The notes: a model not told the origin generated them from the letters alone. A stretch of 64,000 bases of DNA from Zanthoxylum bungeanum (GCA_019454045.1 SKCR01007529.1:19621-83620), one strand, 5' to 3'. Shown: positions 26,032 to 37,261, counted from the stretch's first letter. Program-made: numbers and translations.

Positions 26032-26132
26032 GCTGCATCTCTGCAGATGAAATTGGCAATCGCCTGTTCCTTTCTGACAGTGATCATCATCTAATTATCA
26101 TTTTTGACGGCAATGGGAAAATTCTTGACTGT
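26032..26132 (+). CDS. EMB1974: NHL gene exon d (first NHL repeat)
   Basis: Starts after TTTTACAG and encodes GCISADEIGNRLFLSDSDHH then LIIIFDGNGKILDC, a characteristic NHL blade (xGNRLFLSDSxHHxIIxFD). It ends TGT before GTATGT. The following 686-bp intron contains no recognisable feature. Confidence 0.82.
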
Positions 26133-26818
26133 GTATGTATATATTCTATCGAACGAATCTTAGTCAATATGCAACATGACCTTCAAATCTTTAACCTTTG
26201 TTGTTTGTATGGTCAAATTTAAGTTAGCAATGGAAATTATGTTACCTTGTTATTGTCATCTTGTCTCTAATTTCCAATCATAATCTTGATTATCAATTTT
26301 TACTTTTATTGGTTGTTATTAGTCAAAATTACTTGCCCTTTTCCTGGAGGATCAATACCCAAGTATAAGAAGGCATGTATAATGTTTTAGGTAGTTAATG
26401 TAGATATTTAGTTGATTTTATCTTCTGATTTTGGGAGGAATATATTGCTGTCACAGCTTTGATTGAGCCTCCTAAATTTTCCATACGCCAACTTTTTAGT
26501 CTAGCTCATAGTTGATTGATAGGTCACTAGATTGCAGCAACTTTAGTGTTATCTAGAAAAACATAAAAAAAGGATAAATCTGCTTTTTATTGATTTTGAG
26601 TTCTGAAAAGGAATCAATTAATGTTTTGTGACATTAAATTGCAAGACAAATGATACTCAATGTACCCTTTAATAGAGTCCAGTGACGTGAAACCTTTAAT
26701 GCACTTTTCTCTGGTCCATCAATACCATCTTTATTTAGTGTCCTCTTGCATAATTTTCCAGTGGATGAAATGGAGAATAAATAAAGCTTAGATCCCACTT
26801 CTATGTTTTATATGTCAG

Positions 26819-26932
26819 ATTCGTTCTTGCCCAGGTTTTGAGGATGGCGAATTTGAATCTGCCAAGTTGGTGCGTCCTGCAGCTTCCTTTTATCAAGAGG
26901 ATGGGGATTGCCTGTACATTGTAGATTCAGAG
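26819..26932 (+). CDS. EMB1974: NHL gene exon e
   Basis: Starts after TATGTCAG, encodes IRSCPGFEDGEFESAKLV and RPAASFYQEDGDCLYIVDSE, and ends GAG before GTATGC. The frame is open and continuous with exons d and f. Confidence 0.82.
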
Positions 26933-27664
26933 GTATGCTTTCGAAGAGATGATTTATGATTTTGATGTTATAATAAAGAATATGGTTTTGAAACGTCTGA
27001 ATTTAGCTGCCAAAGTTAACCTACTTAATTTATACTTGATTTTAGTGGTTAAACAGTTAGATCATGAGTCTCTAAGCCAATCTTGTATCACTTACATGCT
27101 ATTATTTATCATGTCATATTTAAGGATGTAAATCCTTGTAATTAATTAGCCAAAAAGCTATATGGTTGAATAACATATAAATTCCCTATATATGGTGTAT
27201 TTGCATTTGCAGCAAATATGAATTTCACTTTGTCTGTCCTCTCTAATTAAATCACTTCCTCCATTCTCTTTAATAATGCAGTCAATGTCCTTGTAACATT
27301 TTGTCTTTTTATACATGTATATTTATTTTAGCCTTTCTTCAATCCTCTCTTCCAAAATTTCTTTTTTCCAGGTATAATTATTGTGATTTGACTTTTAGTT
27401 CTGCGTATTATTATTCCTTAGGGCCGGTTCTATATTAACCGTTGAATTGACACACTTCCAATGGTTGAGATTATTTTGAAATGTGTAATAAATGCTATGC
27501 AATTATTGCAAACTTGAGATTTAATCTCAATCATTAATCCGAGGGCCTAAAAGTTGTGTAAGATTTGTGTAAAAATATGTGGTGCTGCCTAACCCTTGTT
27601 GATTTATATGGATTTTATTTATTTTTATTTGATTGTGACCCTGTGTTGGTGCCTATCTACTAAG

Positions 27665-27891
27665 AATCATGCCATAAGGAGAGCTGACATGGGAAGGCGG
27701 GTTTTGGAGACACTCCATCCGACATGTAGTGTTAGTAAGAAAAATAATAGTTTATGGGCCTGGATTGTGAATAAGCTTGGTTTTGAAAGGGACAAGGATA
27801 CAAAGTCCGAAGAGTTTGATCCCCAAACACTTATTTTTCCTTGGCATCTGATGAAGTATGTGGATGATAATCTGTTGATTATCAATCGCAG
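27665..27891 (+). CDS. EMB1974: NHL gene exon f
   Basis: Starts after CTACTAAG and encodes NHAIRRADMGRRVLETLHP, a SLWAWIVNKLGFERDKDTKS segment and EEFDPQTLIFPWHLMKY ending LLIINRR. The donor is GTAAAT at 27892. No later exon was seen, although the protein family continues past this point; a gypsy-like LTR starts 130 bp downstream. Confidence 0.82.
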
Positions 27892-28021
27892 GTAAATGAT
27901 CCATTTTCTCTTATTAGTTCTTGACCAATAAAAGCAACACCATATGAGCCATCCCCACTGTTTTAAGGGATTCCAAAGAGGTTATTTCATTGTACCTTCC
28001 AACCTATTGAAAACATCAATC

Positions 28022-28336
28022 TGTTAGGACCCAAAAGGCAAAATAGGAAATAAGAAAGGGTAGGTGGGTTATTTTAGTTATTTAGGGTTTAGATATAAAT
28101 TAGGATGTTTTGTTTCATTTTAGGTTATGCTATTATTTTTGTTGAATTTGGGAATGGGAGGGGAAAACCCTAGGGAGGTTGCCAACACCTTAATGTTATG
28201 CAAGGGCTGGTGAATTAATCTTCACCTTCAACTATCTTTGTATTTGATTTTCATTTTATGAATTAAAGTACAATTAAACTTATGTTTTTGGGTCTTTTAT
28301 TGTGTGATTGTTGTGTGAATTTGGGGGGTTCCATCA
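28022..28336 (+). repeat. Short LTR (315 bp) with adjacent PBS
   Basis: Runs from TGTTAGGACCC to TTCCATCA and is followed two bases later by TGGTATCAGAGCA (28339-28351), a perfect initiator tRNA-Met PBS. It is the 5' LTR of a plus-strand element whose 3' part is missing after about 29402. Confidence 0.72.
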
Positions 28337-28977
28337 ATTGGTATCAGAGCATTACGCTCCTTGGCCTGTGTTGGGGATCGCAGATCGAAAAAGAAACTGT
28401 TGAAAAAAAATAATAAAATCGCAACCCAGAAAAAAAAAAATGAGAAACCCTAGCATTTCAACCACCATCAGTGCCGCCACTACTACCACTTTCACTACCA
28501 ACCACGACCACCAAGTGAAGCAGAAGTCATCAGCGACCAAAACCCCGCCTTCCCCGTCACTAGAAGCCGCTATCAGCGCCTGCCATAAGCAGTGCGTTTC
28601 GCGACGCCGCTGCCTCACAGCCACTGTCTACTGTCGATCAAGCCACCATCACACCCCTCACGCCAGAGATTTCACCCAGCCTGCTATCACCGCCGGTCGA
28701 CGTCTATATCGCCGGAAAACTCCCGAAACAGCCCCAACTGTCGTGGCATTCTTCGTGTCGATCCGCCGCCCATGGCGAGCTTCTGACGTCGCCGCCACCA
28801 CCAACGTACTCATCACGTTCTACTCTCTCAGATCCGACCACCCCTTTGCATTTTCAACCACTGACAGGTTATTAACATTTTCACCCCTAAGGTTTCTGAT
28901 TTTTGCGATTTGGCCCAGAAAGTTTCAATTTCTTGCATTTTAGTCTTGCATCTATTATTCTTGGATTGGTTAAAAAA

Positions 28978-29298
28978 ATGAGGTGTATTGGGGTTTCATC
29001 TGAATTGGGTTCCATACGGCAAGATGGTTATCTCAATGACTATATTGACAGGTTTGATGGTTTGGCGAGCTTAGTGTCATATAGATTCGAATACTATTTG
29101 CCTGGAATCTTCATCAATGGATTGCGGTATGAGTTGCAATCGGAGGTTCGAGAGGGATTAAAGCACTTGAGGGTGATTGATCTTGATGGGGTAAAACAAT
29201 TAGCCCTAGAGGCGGAAGAGAAACTAGCAGAATTGCACAGATTGGCGGAACTCAGAAAATGGAGAATGATAAGTTCACGCAAGACCGGAAGATCCTGA
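28978..29298 (+). pseudogene. Gypsy-like gag fragment
   Basis: An open frame of 107 codons contains YLNDYIDRFDGLASLVSY, then a YYLPGIFINGLRYELQSEV block and REGLKHLRVIDLDGVKQLAL. The pattern YxxxFxxLAS...LPxxxFxxGLxxELxxEVR matches the retrotransposon gag capsid domain of Ty3/gypsy elements, which packages element RNA. The upstream DNA (28440-28900) is GC-rich with open frames but no recognised domain. The fragment ends at 29402, where LTR-A sequence begins abruptly. The matching 3' LTR is absent. Confidence 0.65.
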
Positions 29299-29402
29299 GT
29301 CGGTAATGGATTCGCGTACCAGTCAAATGTTAGAGGATTGGATAGAGTTGAGGAAGATCCTTGGAAAAAGCTTGACTCAATGTTGGAGAAGATGCAGAAG
29401 AT

Positions 29403-30328
29403 CCACGGATAAACTCGCCGAATCATACAAGTCGAGGTAACTGCATACGTATAATCCCTCCGTCACAGGTATCCGAATTTTCCCAGAGATATAGATGAAA
29501 ATGTCAAATCTCTATAAGAATAATCTCGTCGACGTATCAATTAGCAATCTCTAAATAATATTTGGAACTCATTTCCGAAGTATACTAGGGGCATAGATTT
29601 AACAGATTGCTAAACATATAATGGACTACATATGCCCTGTACACAGGACTGACAGATCATATCTTGATACACACAGGATATCATGGGCATGAGTCCACAC
29701 CCAACGAACAGGCGGAGGTCTGATCCAAATAGATCGGTGACGTGACTGACATCTAAGTGTGGAGGATAACTCATATATCCACAATGATATCTCAATTCAA
29801 AGGATCACTATGCTACTCAACCCGAGAAGATTCCTATTGACAATGTTGTACCATCTATTAGGAAATCTTTGGTGAGTCGTTCAGTGTTTATCAAATAAAC
29901 ACCTACACGTCTATACGAGTCTCCAAAGACTCATGGTTCATTGGGATAAACCATCGGACCAAGTCCGTTATACGACATGTACTAGTCTCAACAGATTTTA
30001 CTAACCGACCCGTGTCAGCAAATCTTGACCAGGAACTAAATTTAAGGATGTACAACTTATAGTGACACTTCCCAATGTCAATTACAAACTATGTTGTAAC
30101 TGCGCACTACGTTGTAAATCCTGAGGTCATTGTCTAATATATATACATATCACTAAACTAAATTTAGTTTCAATCTAATCAATCTAATCGAAATTAGATC
30201 GAATACTTATATAAAAGACAAGAGGTGCTTCCATTAATTTAGTAATATTATGGAAAAATGTATTGCTCGTATTAATGAATCAGACATAAATATGATCCGG
30301 ATTGGAGCTCAGAGCACCAACCCTAACA
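29403..30328 (-). repeat. LTR-A, right copy, second piece
   Basis: Collinear with about 2080-2994 of the left LTR and ending CCCTAACA, followed by the TSD TGTAG. Its first 424 bp (29403-29826) duplicate 11664-12087. It contains the recurring 61-codon minus-strand frame at 29610-29795. Confidence 0.85.
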
Positions 30329-30333
30329 TGTAG

Positions 30334-30543
30334 TACCCTTATTGCGACTTACAGTCATTTTTGTCAGTTTGGAAACTTGCAACGGTGAACCCAGTCACTT
30401 CAAGTTCTCATTCTCCATGTCTTAAGAAGGCATCCTTAGTTCGTCTAAGATACTTAAGGATGTTCTTAACATCAATCCAGTGACCATTACCTGGATTGGC
30501 CTGATTGTGACTCCATATGCTCAAAACATATGAGACACCAGGT
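30334..30543 (-). pseudogene. Copia-3 pol remnant (RNase H to RT segment)
   Basis: Homologous to about 16910-17095 in copia-B and continuous with 1-189 once the LTR-A element is removed. It runs into the Tat element; the last five bases, CAGGT, are that element's TSD. Confidence 0.7.
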
Positions 30544-33500
30544 TATAGGCATTGTATTTTTGCATATCAGCCCAATGATGAGCCTCGAATGGAGGCACTA
30601 TTTTTTTAGTTGCGGAAGTTGCGGAAAGCGGTCGTCGGAAGGGAAGGGTCAAGAATTGACATTTTTATGGATTTGGTTCGCTTGTTCAAGCTTCGGGTTC
30701 GCTCGTTCGGTCTCAATTTTAAATTTATCCTCGGCCCGGTTCACAAAAATACCCCACGTCCAAACCCATTTTCCATGCCCCACATTAGCCACCCACCTTT
30801 ATAAACAAAACCAAAAATTCCACCTCTTTTTCTTAGCCTCCCACGTTAATGACAAGAAAAAAAACCCTCACCACAAACGCCACCTACTAGCCTCACAAAT
30901 CACAAAAGCCCACAACTCCCACGTGTATCACCTCCCATCACACACTAAATAATAAACAAAAGCCAAAACCCATACCATCCATAAACACTTTTCTCACCCA
31001 TACACTGCCAGAGATCTCTTGATGCAATACCCATAACTACCCATACAACCATTATTCCCAACTACCCATACGTAAACTTACCCAGAAAGCTGCACTGATC
31101 CTTCACGCCCCTCACTGCTCACGCTGATCCCTTAACCCTCATGTCCCTTACGCTGCAATAATCCCCCAGGTAGACTACCTCATCTCACGGCCACTCACGT
31201 CATCGTCTTCAACCCCACACAACTGCCTTCACCACCTCACGCATGAACCCTCATAACCGTCCCTAGCTATACACACATCTAGGACGACTCTCGGCAAGAA
31301 TGCCCTTCGCTCTCCATCATCACCAGCTCACTGCTCCACATGCCAAATAACCCCTCAAAACAAACCTCACTGAACCTGTAACAGGCCCTTTAGCCCCCTT
31401 CACGCTGAAAAAAATAAACCCTAGAGGCCATGCACATGTGAACTATAGCCCTTTCTCACCTTCAAGCTCACTGAACACAACAGACCTAGCAAGACACACA
31501 TCTTCCTCTCGGCAAAACAATCAGCCCTCTCACAGGGGGGAATTGACGGTCCTTGGAGCCTCTTCACACGAGCTCGCCCTACACGCTCAGCCATGCCCCT
31601 CACTGCCCCTTGACACGCACAGCCGAGACACCACACACTTCCAAACTCTCGGCAGCACCATCTCTCCTTCAACTCCCACTGACCCTGGATGTACCACCAT
31701 CGAAACTGCACTGCATCACACATCCCTACACGCCCATGAGACCTCATGCACTGCCTAATTAACTCCCACCAAGCCGAGCCCTCACCTCATGCCACCATGA
31801 AACCAGCAAGCCGAGGAGCGCATCATCAACCCAAGACCATCTTCATTCACGTGGCCTGAACAGAGACCTTCACCATGAACCAGCCGAGCCCTTGAACCTT
31901 GCACACTGCCTCACGTTCAACGCACTGTACCGAGCCATCACACAGCCCCCTGGATGCTTTATTTACGCATGAACCAGCCTTCTGCCACACAACCCCACTG
32001 CCGAGCCATTACCAACACACACTGCCGAGCACTCAACCATAGCCACTGCACTTCACGCTCACTCCACGGTCGAGACCAACTCCCACCTCACCTTGCCGAG
32101 CATCATGCATGAACCATGCAGCTCACTGCCAACTGTCGAGCCTCATTCCCTTCAAACTGACTTAGTGCCCCTAGCCTAGCCGAGCCCACACCCTTACCTA
32201 CGCACACATTACCACAAGCTTCAAGCCGAGCACCATGCACGTGAATGACTCCCACAAACTGCCCTCCAAACCCATGTAAGCCCTAGCCAAGATCGAGCTC
32301 TCTGCCTCCACATGATTAAGCACTATCCCCCCTCAAAAACCCTTGAAACCGCAAAAGAATAATCCACCAAACTCACGTGAAAACTGTCCCAAAACCGAGC
32401 CCAGATAATTCCTTGAAACCCTATCCAAACACTTGTAATTGGCGGTCCGTTTGCATGTGACATGCGTACGTGAAAACGTGGCCAAAATCGTGACCAAAAT
32501 TGACGTAAGGATAATTTAAGAGAGAGAAAGAGAATTTGAGTTGAAAAAGAGAGAAAACAGCGAGTGAAAATAACAGAAAAGTACAGAAAAATCATGAGTG
32601 AAAATAACGAGTGAAACGGTGAAAACGGCAAGTCAAAACTGTGAGAAAATGGCCGAAAACAGCAAACTGTAACCGCGGGTGAAAACGGCGAAAACAGTTA
32701 AAACGACGAACCCGGTGAAAACAGCAAAAATAGCAGGCAGTGAGAACAGTAGAACGATAACCTTTCCGGCACCGTGAAACGCACTCCCGGAAAGCGACTA
32801 AAAAGGTAAGACCTGAGGGCACCCTTTGTTATATTCTATTTTGTTGTTCCGGACACGGCGTACTCGGTTGACGTTGAATACGTCTAACCGGGTATGCGAG
32901 GTCCTACATTGAAAACGGCCAAATTCCTTGGCCACATGTTTATTTTTGCATGTATTAATTTAATGTATGCATGAGATTGTATGACGTGTATTCTGGATGA
33001 ACGAAATATGTGTTTTCTCTTGCGGTATATCGGATGGAAACCCAGACGTAAATTCCGTAGCCAAATCCAAATGGACGGTACTGCGGTTTGCACTCGGGAT
33101 ACAATGCCACGTACCACTTGAGAGACACACATGTTTCATTTCATCCAAATTTATGTGCGAGCATGATTAGGTTATTAGTAAGTTATTTATTTCTTAAGCA
33201 TGATTGGGTCGTTAGTACGTTATTTCCTACATGTATGTTATAGTTATTTTCTTTCGTAATAGGAGTTTAATCTACGTTTACGCTTATGTTGTTATTTAGT
33301 TTTCGTGTTTAATAATTCAGCATGTTCATTGTATGATATTGCATGTTTACCGTAATGAAAATTTACTTTCGAAGCATGTATATATGTGTATGTTGAGTAG
33401 ACTTGGTTAAAATTGCACAAATCCATTCATTACAATTGACATAAGTAAGGGACCATTCCAAACCCAACGGTTTGAGGTCTTCCCTTGCAAGGGGTGAGTG

Positions 33501-33640
33501 CGGCCTTAAATCTTTTTCCCGGTTCACACCGGGTGGCGACTCCATTTTATCTCTGGTTTAGTCCCCCCTGGGCTACCCCGTACTCCCAACCAGGCCGCGA
33601 GCCTGGAACAGCATGCGTCGCCCAGTTTCTGTGTCCTACA
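30544..33640 (+). repeat. Tat LTR, 5' copy
   Basis: A 3,097-bp LTR starting TATAGG (the canonical TG is mutated to TA) and ending CCTACA. It contains long purine-poor and ACTGCCGAGC-rich stretches and a GTGAAAAC-rich stretch (32560-32720). Open frames of 60-108 codons on both strands follow base composition, not family similarity. It carries a segment of about 176 bp (32765-32940) that is absent from the 3' LTR. Confidence 0.88.
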
Positions 33641-33643
33641 GTC

Positions 33644-33661
33644 TGGCGACTCCACTGGGGA
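33644..33661 (+). other. Primer binding site of the Tat element
   Basis: TGGCGACTCCACTGGGGA lies three bases after the LTR end. It is the characteristic site of plant Tat/Ogre gypsy elements (commonly assigned to tRNA-Arg). Confidence 0.8.
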
Positions 33662-34165
33662 TAGAGAATCGCCCCGAAATAATGTTTTGTAATGTTTGTG
33701 ATTTGTGTTTTAATTAATCATGACTACTGTGTTTACGCTTGTGTTTTGGACCGTTGTCATTTGGATTTAGTTGGACTCTTTGTCAAAAGATGTGAACTCG
33801 TTGGACCATTTAAACTGGGACAAGTTCATGTCCTTTTGACAATTAGGCCAAAATTTCTAAAATGCCGATGGGCCAGTTTGTGTTTGTGCCTTTTATCATT
33901 TGAAGTTATTTAGTTATATTATCGCAAAGTGTAAACCTGTTGGGCCTTTTCAACTGGGGAAAGTTTGCACTGTGCAATAGTGTGATTAAATACTTTAAAA
34001 TGATAACGGGCCAATTAGTGTAAATTATTTTATGAGCTTGTTTATTTGCATTGCACACATGTCATGCATACATGCATCATGTTAACCCTTTGTGTCTTAA
34101 AAGCCATCATAGACTCCCGTTGGGTTGGGAAGTAAGAAAGGTTTGTCAAGGGATCATCAACCAGT

Positions 34166-34465
34166 ATGAGTGAGTCAGTCAACGGGGAATCCCGCCTAGA
34201 TCAATTGGAAGCCAAGGTAGCCGAAATTACTAAACAGTTGCAAGTTTTGACCAATGTTGTGACCAGTTTGACCGTGCCCTGTATAGCCAATAACAGAGAC
34301 TTGTGCAACCGCAATGAAAGGACCATTGGAGAATCTTCAAGGATCGAGACTATTCCCTCAGAGATTGCCCCTATCAGAAACAGACAATTCTCCAACTTGG
34401 GTAAACCTTTGTCAAAGATGTTTGAAAAGTTGAAGATGCAAGAAGAATGGGAGTTAAAGGAATAA
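34166..34465 (+). CDS. Tat gag N-terminal fragment
   Basis: A 99-codon frame starting MSESVNGESR, 500 bp after the PBS. Residues 10-40 form a heptad-like coiled coil (LDQLEAKVAEITKQLQVL). A NLGKPLSKMFEKLKMQ block near the C-terminus resembles the PLSxxFExL segment seen in Tat-lineage gag proteins. Gag forms the capsid of the virus-like particle. The frame stops at 34465 and the capsid core expected next is missing, so this is a remnant even though it is open. The start is the first ATG in a clean context; nothing suggests splicing. Confidence 0.6.
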   Translation: MSESVNGESRLDQLEAKVAEITKQLQVLTNVVTSLTVPCIANNRDLCNRNERTIGESSRIETIPSEIAPIRNRQFSNLGKPLSKMFEKLKMQEEWELKE

Positions 34466-34539
34466 TGGTTGAAGCCATACTTGTTCTACCTCAGAAGTCT
34501 GGCACAGACTATCCCTGATTACAAATTTCAGCACATGTC

Positions 34540-34809
34540 GAAGAAAATCATACGGTTGATGCATTGGCGACACTAGCCGCGACTTGGGAAAATCCAGAGA
34601 AATTAGTGATGAGACCACTTGTGCTGACAACTGCAAGCAAACCAGTGTATGAGACAGAAAAGATATTGGATGTGGAAGTCGATGGCGGGAAGCCTTGGTA
34701 TCGCGATATTCAGAGATATCTGGAACACAGAGAATTCTCAGAAGGAGTAAGCGGAAAAGACAGGAAGTTGGGAAACAAAGACAAGGAGATTACCAGATTT
34801 AGGAAATAA
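34540..34809 (+). pseudogene. Tat pol remnant at the RNase H/integrase junction
   Basis: In frame are HTVDALATLAATWENP, a PVYETEKILDVEVDGGKPWY stretch and DIQRYLEHREFSEGVSGKD. The DALATLA motif ends the second RNase H domain in plant Tat elements, and GKPWYxDIxRYL...PEG follows it before the integrase zinc finger. The fragment lies only about 75 bp after the gag frame, so protease, RT and the first RNase H (more than 2 kb in intact elements) have been deleted between them. The integrase that should follow is also absent. Confidence 0.72.
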
Positions 34810-36185
34810 TGAGTTCACCGAGTCGATCGGCATAAGAAGGTTGAAGCTGCACTTTGCCCGAAGGAAGAAGATTGAGCGGTCACCAAGGAAATTGGCGGAA
34901 GGTCTAACCCAACGGGATAGGAAACATATACATGCATACACGTAACGCACTTGCAACTCTTGTGTTTGTTCTATGTTTGCAGGTGTCAAACGGAAGAGAA
35001 AAGCCAGCAGGAGGAAACACATGGCGTCGAGGAGCACAATGAGAGTCTCACCCATCAAGAACAGGGAGTATCTCTACACATATATGTGTATACATTACAT
35101 GTACACGTCTTTATTCTGTTGTTTTGTATTCGCAGGTTTTAAAGAAGAAAAAAAATAATAAGAAAAAAAAAAGGGAAAACGGCAAAGATTAAAAAGCGGC
35201 AAAAGCACTAAAGACGGTGATGAAGCCACATTGACGGAAGGATTTCGGTCATGTCTGGCTGAAGACGATGAATTTAGTGCTAACAGGAGGCAACCCATGC
35301 ACTTTGTTGTGATTTCTGTTTTCATGCTTTGTGTATATATGTTGTAGAGTCTTTAATTTTGTGTGTTATTTTTATAGGTAAAAGCAAAGACGAAGCATGT
35401 TAAGACAGAAGGAATGGTGTTTGGAAATCACAAAAATGGGAGCTAATTCATTAGTGGTTGCAGAGTAAGAGGCCAAAAGGCACGAGTTTGTCACCAAATC
35501 AGTAGATGACATTTTCTTGACGGCGACAAAGGCCGAAGAGTTGATTGACCAGATCCTGGCTTTTGAGCTGAAGCTCGACCCCATCCTCTCCAGATTGGAC
35601 TGGAATGATAGTGATCGTGGCAAGAAGCGCAAATTGGAGATTGATCTGAATCTGTGATGTTTCCTGCTGACCAGGTACTACGTGCATGAGACCTATTTAA
35701 AAGTTTGTAAAGTTTGTGTTCTATTTTAATTATTAAAAAAAAATGAAAAAGAATGAAAACAAAAAAAATGAGTGAGAGAAGTCTTTGGTAATTAGACATA
35801 TGTCCGGTGATGACATTGTTTGCTGTAGGGAGAAACCCTAGAAACGATAAGTGCGAGACGTGCTCTCGTCCGGTATCCTGAATGGATTGATCTCAGTTAG
35901 ACTCACGAGCACTTGATTATAGAATCCTAGCAGTAGAAACCTGAGTTGTTATCGAGGTGACTAGTTTAAGAGATGATGTATTAGTGAATGACCATTTTCC
36001 TGGGTGTCCACACTTGTTTACTGATGCTATGATATATGATATGGTTGGAAATAAAAATAAAAGTCTCTGAAAAGAAAATATGAAAGAAAAAAATAGACCG
36101 CCTATAACCGATAAGCGTGAAGCTACCCATGGGCGAGTATTAGGACCACCATGAGGAGAAATGCTACCTTAAAGGGTAGGTGTGT
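34810..36185 (+). other. Non-coding Tat interior
   Basis: No recognised domain. Two segments ending in TTTGTATTCGCAGG- or TTCTATGTTTGCAGG-like sequences (near 34980 and 35132) look like splice acceptors, and AAG/GAA-rich patches follow them. The usual Tat 3' region phrase around 35825-35960 is present. Open frames on both strands up to 106 codons appear to be chance. Confidence 0.45.
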
Positions 36186-36283
36186 CAGAAAAAGAGAAGA
36201 GAAAAGAAAAAAGAGAAAGAAAGAAAGAAAAGAAAAAAAGAAAAAAAATAATGAAAAGAAAGAGACAAAAGAAAAAAAATGAA
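36186..36283 (+). repeat. Homopurine tract of about 100 bp
   Basis: An almost unbroken run of A and G (GAAAAGAAAGAAAG type) on the plus strand, broken only by an isolated TAAT and a few pyrimidines. It can adopt triplex or slipped structure and is distinct from the true PPT at 39402. Confidence 0.85.
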
Positions 36284-36639
36284 AACCATATCATGTTGAG
36301 TATGCTGAAGTAATCACAGAATGTGATTAAGACATCCAGGTTGGTTAGACCCACTGGTTCGATTCTCTGAAACGAAATCACCAAGTTGGCTTACTTAAGG
36401 ACTAAGCTGCGAAAGAGCCCTGGCACACACACACGAGGAGTCTAACTCAGATCACCCATTCAGATGATTGGATTTGAGTATATTGAGTACTTTGAAGATT
36501 CATCGGTTTTGATACGAAGCATTCGTTGAGGACGAAAATATGTCTAGCTATCAAGATTATCTTGTGAGAGGTAATACAATGTGTGAAATAGAATATCATG
36601 TCAGCTTGGGAACAAGGCCCATATCAGCTTTTGGGTGAG

Positions 36640-37100
36640 GCCCCACATCATTATCAGACTTTGCCGGGTATGGCACTCTGCGGGTTGAGGCCCACATCTC
36701 TATCAGTCTTTACCGAGTATGGCACTCTGCGGGTTGAGGCCCACATCACTATCAGTCTTTGCCGAATATGGCACTCTGGGGGCGAGGCCCATATCATTAT
36801 CAGTCCTTGTCGGGTATGGCACTCTGCGGGTTGAGGCCCACATCACTATCATTCTTTGTCGGGTATGGTACTCTGGGGGCGAGGCCCACACAGTATCAGT
36901 TTTTCCGGGTATGGTACTCTGGGGGCGAGGCCCACACAGTATCAGTTTTTCCGGGTATGGCACTTTGGGGGGCAAGGCCCACATCTTTGTCAGAATCAGT
37001 TTTGCCGAGTGCGGCATTTCGGGTACGGAGACACAATATCAGTTTTACCGGGTATGACACTCCAAGTATACAGTATCAGTTTTGACGGGTATGGTAATCC
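36640..37100 (+). repeat. Minisatellite array 1 of the Tat element
   Basis: About eight units of 55-65 bp built around GGGTATGGCACTCTG, a GAGGCCCACATC block and a TATCAGT block, becoming degenerate after 36970. A shorter GAGAATGGA-based repeat follows at 37095-37200. Open frames in all phases follow from the repeat. Confidence 0.85.
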
Positions 37101-37261
37101 GAGAATGGAGCAGAGTCCGAGAATGAACAAACCGAGAATGGTAATCTGAGAATGGAGCAGAGTCCGAGAATGGAACGCGATTCGAGAATGGACCACATCA
37201 CAGTAACGGTTCGGGAATGAACCGCCCCACACGATAACAACATGATGAAATGAACCATCCC

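Larger units (their letters stand above)
13656..27891 (+). pseudogene. EMB1974: NHL-repeat gene fragment (EMB1974-like), six exons
   Basis: Six plus-strand exons splice in consistent phase: 13656-14042, 24388-24481, 25415-25555, 26032-26132, 26819-26932 and 27665-27891. The first encodes a thioredoxin-like segment (FPHLQVMGF, MVMKEYITFPILL). Later exons encode NHL beta-propeller sequence (SADEIGNRLFLSDSDHH, PGFEDGEFESAKLVRPAA, SENHAIRRADMGRRVLE). From memory this order matches the plant NHL-domain protein EMB1974, needed for Arabidopsis embryo development; its biochemical role is not clear to me. The 5' exons and the last exons are absent. Exon one has two frame breaks, near 13830 and 14022, whereas the other five read open. 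A 9.9-kb copia element fills the first intron. The fragment lies inside an LTR, so it is probably a non-functional relocated copy; sequencing error in exon one is the alternative. Confidence 0.72.
190..30328 (-). mobile_element. LTR-A element: large non-coding (LARD-like) LTR retrotransposon with nested insertions
   Basis: The element runs from TGTTGGGGTCT at 190 to CCCTAACA at 30328 and is flanked by the perfect 5-bp duplication TGTAG. The left LTR is 190-2994. The right LTR is present in two overlapping pieces, 9779-12087 and 29403-30328. On the minus strand the PBS (TGGTATCAGAGC, at 9763-9774) and a polypurine tract (AAGTGGGAGAAAT, at 2995-3007) sit in the right places, which gives the orientation. 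The original interior, without the solo Tat LTR, is about 4 kb and holds no recognisable gag or pol. Long LTRs with a non-coding interior fit the LARD class, which is mobilised by proteins of other elements; that assignment is inference. Confidence 0.72.

Noticed and set aside
28440..28943. 167-codon plus-strand frame rich in Thr, Ser and Pro
   Set aside because: It lies in the untranslated leader after a PBS, is compositionally biased, and has an equally open opposite strand. No family was recognised.
12086..29402. Helitron carrying gene fragments
   Set aside because: The ends lack the 5' TC and the 3' hairpin plus CTRR, and a 424-bp flanking duplication is not a Helitron feature.
30530..32822. 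Several 60-140-codon frames on both strands of the Tat LTR, repeated at 39345-41479
   Set aside because: They are LTR sequence. The frames differ between the two LTR copies by frameshifts, so there is no sign of coding constraint.
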